From NCBI GenBank assembly GCA_035493835.1, contig DATJHO010000152.1, positions 1-34,805 of the forward strand: 34,805 bases of DNA. The letters are read 5' to 3'. The stretch is from DASZTU01 sp035493835. Its GTDB lineage: Bacteria > Pseudomonadota > Alphaproteobacteria > Rhizobiales > Devosiaceae. Made by a program: the position numbers and the translations under genes. How positions within the stretch are numbered: position 1 is the stretch's first letter; the number at the start of each line of letters is the position of its first letter. The notes under the pieces are model-generated. The model had not been told where the DNA came from. It worked only from the letters and a program-made list of their open reading frames with translations, and searched no databases. Shown here one piece after another: positions 32,728-34,805 of this stretch.

Positions 32728-32768
32728 CCGGTCATTCCCGCGAAGGCGGGAATTTCCGTTTCAATCAG
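32728..32768. repeat. REP-like palindromic element, copy 3
   Basis: Core hairpin ATTCCCGC-GAAG-GCGGGAAT at 32734-32753, then TTCCGTTTCAATCAG. Faces copy 2 and matches the element at 26389-26436. Probably also serves as transcription stop between the convergent lipoprotein and TPR gene. Confidence 0.8.
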
Positions 32769-32802
32769 TGCTCAGCTGTGCGAAAGGCCCCGGGCTGGCC
32801 AA

Positions 32803-33327
32803 TCAGGCCGGCGGGGTGGCGGCGGCGTTGGCCAGCATCTGCAGATTGTCGGCGATGACGATGTTGTGCGGATCAAGCCGCTGCGCCTTGCGGAAATTCG
32901 CCAGCGCTGCCGACGCGTTGCCGCGCAGCAGGTTGGAATAGCCGACATTGTTGTAATACTGCGCCGTGCCGCCCGAGAGCGCGAACAGCGACGCATAAAC
33001 CCGATCCGAGAGATCGAACCGGCCAAGCCGGTCATAGGACGCCGCAAGGCCAACATAGCCTTCCGGATCCTTTGGCGACAATTCCACCACCCTTTTGTAA
33101 AGGGCCGAGGAATAGCCGAAATCATTGTTGGCGAAGTGGCCGCGGGCCTCGGCAAGCGCCTGGTCCGCGGTGTAGTTGGCGAGCCCCGGAAGCTCAGCCG
33201 CTGGCGCCTGGGCGGCCCCGAAGGTGCTGATCCCACCCAGATTCATCGTCGTGCAGCCGGCAAGCGGCAGCACCGCCATCGCGACGGCGATAGCGCCCCA
33301 AGTTAAAGCTCTGACACGGCGGCGCAT
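32803..33327 (-). CDS. TadD-like TPR lipoprotein
   Basis: Lipoprotein of 174 residues, lipobox LAGC (Cys25), followed by tetratricopeptide repeats (ADQALAEARGHFANNDFGYSSA, VYASLFALSGGTAQYYNNVGYSNLLRGNASAALANFRKAQRLDPHN). TadD is a TPR lipoprotein needed in Tad pilus assembly, which suits the neighbours. It lies on the opposite strand to cpaB-cpaC, convergent with them. ATG 33327 is preceded by a G-rich stretch (GGGGGCAGAGG). The C-terminus is rich in Ala and Pro. Confidence 0.85.
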   Translation of the reverse strand: MRRRVRALTWGAIAVAMAVLPLAGCTTMNLGGISTFGAAQAPAAELPGLANYTADQALAEARGHFANNDFGYSSALYKRVVELSPKDPEGYVGLAASYDRLGRFDLSDRVYASLFALSGGTAQYYNNVGYSNLLRGNASAALANFRKAQRLDPHNIVIADNLQMLANAAATPPA

Positions 33328-33489
33328 GGCCTCTGCCCCCTTCGCGACCCCACGCGGAAATGCGGGGCCCGGCGGGCGTAAGGTAGCGATCCGTCGGTTA
33401 GTCTTGGTAAATGGGCCCCGCCTTCAGCAAACTAGCCTTAACGCCAGGTAATTGCCCCGGTGCCGCATTGCGCAGACTGGCCGCCGGGC

Positions 33490-33536
33490 AAAAAAAAACC
33501 GTCCGGCTATTCGGGGGCTCAGTCCCAACCGGACGG
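33490..33536 (-). terminator. Strong intrinsic terminator, minus strand
   Basis: On the minus strand CCGTCCGG (33536-33529) pairs with CCGGACGG (33506-33499) and is followed directly by nine T. It is the only textbook rho-independent terminator seen here, yet no protein gene upstream on this strand needs it, which suggests it ends a small RNA. Confidence 0.85.
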
Positions 33537-33576
33537 CGTTAGTACGATCTGGTGTCAACGCGACAATCTGTCGCAT
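33490..33576 (-). ncRNA. Candidate small RNA of about 87 nt with its own promoter and terminator
   Basis: On the minus strand, a promoter-like pair (33611-33583) is followed by a hairpin GCGACA-GAT-TGTCGC (33574-33560), a linker of about 20 bases, and the strong terminator at 33536-33490. The layout, a 5' hairpin, a free linker and a 3' terminator with long U tail, is that of an Hfq-type trans-acting sRNA. The overlapping 80-codon reading frame has no ribosome binding site and runs through the terminator, so it is unlikely to be a gene; a frame starting ATG at 33576 is possible but would also read through the terminator. No known family was recognised. Confidence 0.5.
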
Positions 33577-33582
33577 GATGAT

Positions 33583-33611
33583 GAATAATGGCGAAATCAC
33601 AAATATGTCAA
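33583..33611 (-). promoter_or_regulatory. Candidate promoter of the small RNA
   Basis: Minus strand: perfect -35 TTGACA (33611-33606), 17-base spacer, then a -10 TTATTC (33588-33583). Transcription would begin about seven bases on, near 33576. Confidence 0.45.
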
Positions 33612-33892
33612 CGGGATGGATCACCCTGGATGCGGCGAGGGGAACGCGATGCGCCCGCTCCGCCACTCAGGATCAGGTGGTTGGCGCGCGGGCTAAAAAG
33701 GCACCCACGGTTCGTCAGCAGCAATAATTTATTAGCACAATAGGTAGAAATCTCCGCCGTTCTGAAGGAACGCGCGGTCATTCAGCCACGCACAACCCAC
33801 ATTGACTGATGTCTATGTTGCGATATTCCGTCGCGACGCAACTTTTATGCAGCAAAGCAATCAGCCTCAATTTGCAGGTCACGAGCACTCAT
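33612..33892. other. Non-coding gap with lower GC
   Basis: About 280 bases with no convincing gene. An AT-rich stretch with the palindrome AATAATTTATT near 33723-33733 lies here, and the region before the broken chemotaxis gene would hold its promoter. The short open frames across it show no ribosome binding site or typical codon bias. Confidence 0.5.
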
Positions 33893-34805
33893 ATGACGAA
33901 TACATCTATCTCCTTCCCACAAAAACTCCAAGACAGGGCTGAACCTCAAGCTGGACTCGTCATGGGCGGCATACCAGGCGCTGTTGCCCGGGCTGATCGA
34001 TCTTTCGCGCGCGAACGACGCGGCGGGGGCCGCGGCCTACAGCGACGCCAAGCTGAAGCCCTTCGACCAGGCGAATGAAGCCTCCGTCCAGCAATTATTC
34101 AATATCAACCGGGTGCAGGGCGAAGACGGCGCCGCCACCTCGGACCGGCTGCAGGCGACGATCAAGCTCGTGACGCTGGGCGCCGGCATTTTCGCCGTGC
34201 TCGCCAGCATCGGCTGCGCCTTCGCCATCATCTCCAGCATCTCCCGCGGCATTGGCGGACTGCTTGCCCCGCAAGGTCGGCTCGCCGGCGGCGATCTCTC
34301 CGTCGAGATCCCGATGCGGGGCGACAAGTCCGAACTCGGCCGGATTGCGGACACCGTGGATGTGCTCAAGCAGGGCCTGATCCTGGCGGGAAGGCTCGAA
34401 CAGGAGAAACAAAGCGCCCAGCAGCACGCAGTCGCCCGCGCCGCCCTGGTGGCTGAGCTGCAGACGGAAATTGCCACGATCGTCGAAGCGGGTGTCGAGG
34501 GCGATTTCTCCCGCCGAATCGAACGCAACTTTGCGGTTGCCTCTCTCGATGAATTTGCCCAGAGCGTGAACAGCCTTGTCGCGACGGTCGATGACGGGCT
34601 CGCCGAGAGCAGCCGCGTACTTGCCATGATCGCGCGCGCCGAACTGGGGGGGCCGGGTCGAGGGGCAGTATCGGGGCGCTTTCACCAATGCGACCGGGCA
34701 GGCCGTGCCCGAAAGGCAGCCGCGCGCCCAGGCGGCCCCGGCCGGCATTGCGGCCTTGCAGCGCGTGGTTTCGGCCGCGCGAACCCTCGTCAGGGGGAAC
34801 ACCGC
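33893..34805 (+). pseudogene. Broken methyl-accepting chemotaxis protein gene, runs off the window
   Basis: From ATG 33893 only about 12 codons (MTNTSISFPQKL) can be read before the frame shifts near 33930 into an in-frame stretch with no start: LDSSWAAYQALLPGLIDLSRANDAA, the later half of a four-helix-bundle sensor domain. Then come a membrane segment (LVTLGAGIFAVLASIGCAFAI), a HAMP domain (GRLAGGDLSVEIPMRGDKSELGRIAD) and a second HAMP (EAGVEGDFSRRI). A run of seven G at 34646-34652 shifts the frame again; dropping one G restores GGRVEGQYRGAF, the usual HAMP continuation. The first membrane segment and half the sensor domain are missing. Sequencing error could explain the G-run but not the missing N-terminus. 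The signalling domain would lie past the window end. Confidence 0.7.

Noticed and set aside
33424..33666. 80-codon minus-strand frame over the candidate sRNA
   Set aside because: No ribosome binding site, and it would read through a strong terminator; the RNA-gene reading fits better. Kept as an alternative in the sRNA entry.

Overview
The window is GC-rich (by eye a little over 60%), densely coding DNA from an alphaproteobacterium, most likely a Hyphomicrobiales member such as a Devosia-like genus. This rests on the rhizobial-type intergenic palindromic repeats, the cyoABCD-SURF1 operon with a RegB/RegA (ActS/ActR)-type two-component pair, the Tad/Cpa pilus genes with a CpaB-CpaC order, two Ku proteins, and CUT1/CUT2 sugar ABC importers. 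The genus is inference.

Layout. 1-170: palindromic repeat between the tail of a CUT1 sugar-transport operon (its binding protein lies left of the window) and its two permeases (171-1900). 2040-6704: a complete CUT2 sugar importer (binding protein, double ATPase, two permeases) with a small tautomerase as last gene. 6783-8655 (minus): RegA-like regulator and RegB-like redox kinase. 8870-13874 (minus): SURF1 and the cytochrome bo-type quinol oxidase cyoDCBA, divergent from an MFS transporter (14070-15401). 15485-18306: a small membrane protein, a periplasmic pentapeptide-repeat protein, a periplasmic cytochrome c and a secreted protein of unknown function. 18358-20103 (minus): a secreted PQQ-dependent alcohol dehydrogenase with a lanthanide-type Asp pair. 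20554-21459: EamA exporter. 21497-23865 (minus): an NDH-2-like flavoprotein and a protein resembling cyanobacterial fatty acyl-ACP reductase. 24220-25482: GAF-EAL c-di-GMP phosphodiesterase. 25569-27348: two convergent Ku genes. 27555-33327: Tad/Cpa pilus genes (TadG-like, CpaB, CpaC, small lipoprotein, and a TadD-like TPR lipoprotein on the other strand). 33490-33576 (minus): candidate orphan small RNA. 33893-34805: broken chemotaxis-receptor gene running off the window.

How it fits together. The middle of the window holds many parts of a branched aerobic respiratory chain: a PQQ dehydrogenase and a cytochrome c that could accept its electrons, a type II NADH dehydrogenase-like protein feeding quinone, a quinol oxidase draining it, and a quinone/thiol-sensing kinase pair beside the oxidase. 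The most unusual items are the PQQ enzyme with a non-standard metal-ligand set and no vicinal Cys pair, the acyl-ACP-reductase-like protein translationally overlapped with a flavoprotein, the orphan sRNA with promoter and terminator, and the CpaB with a 106-residue N-terminal extension. No tRNA, rRNA, CRISPR array, transposase or integrase was seen.
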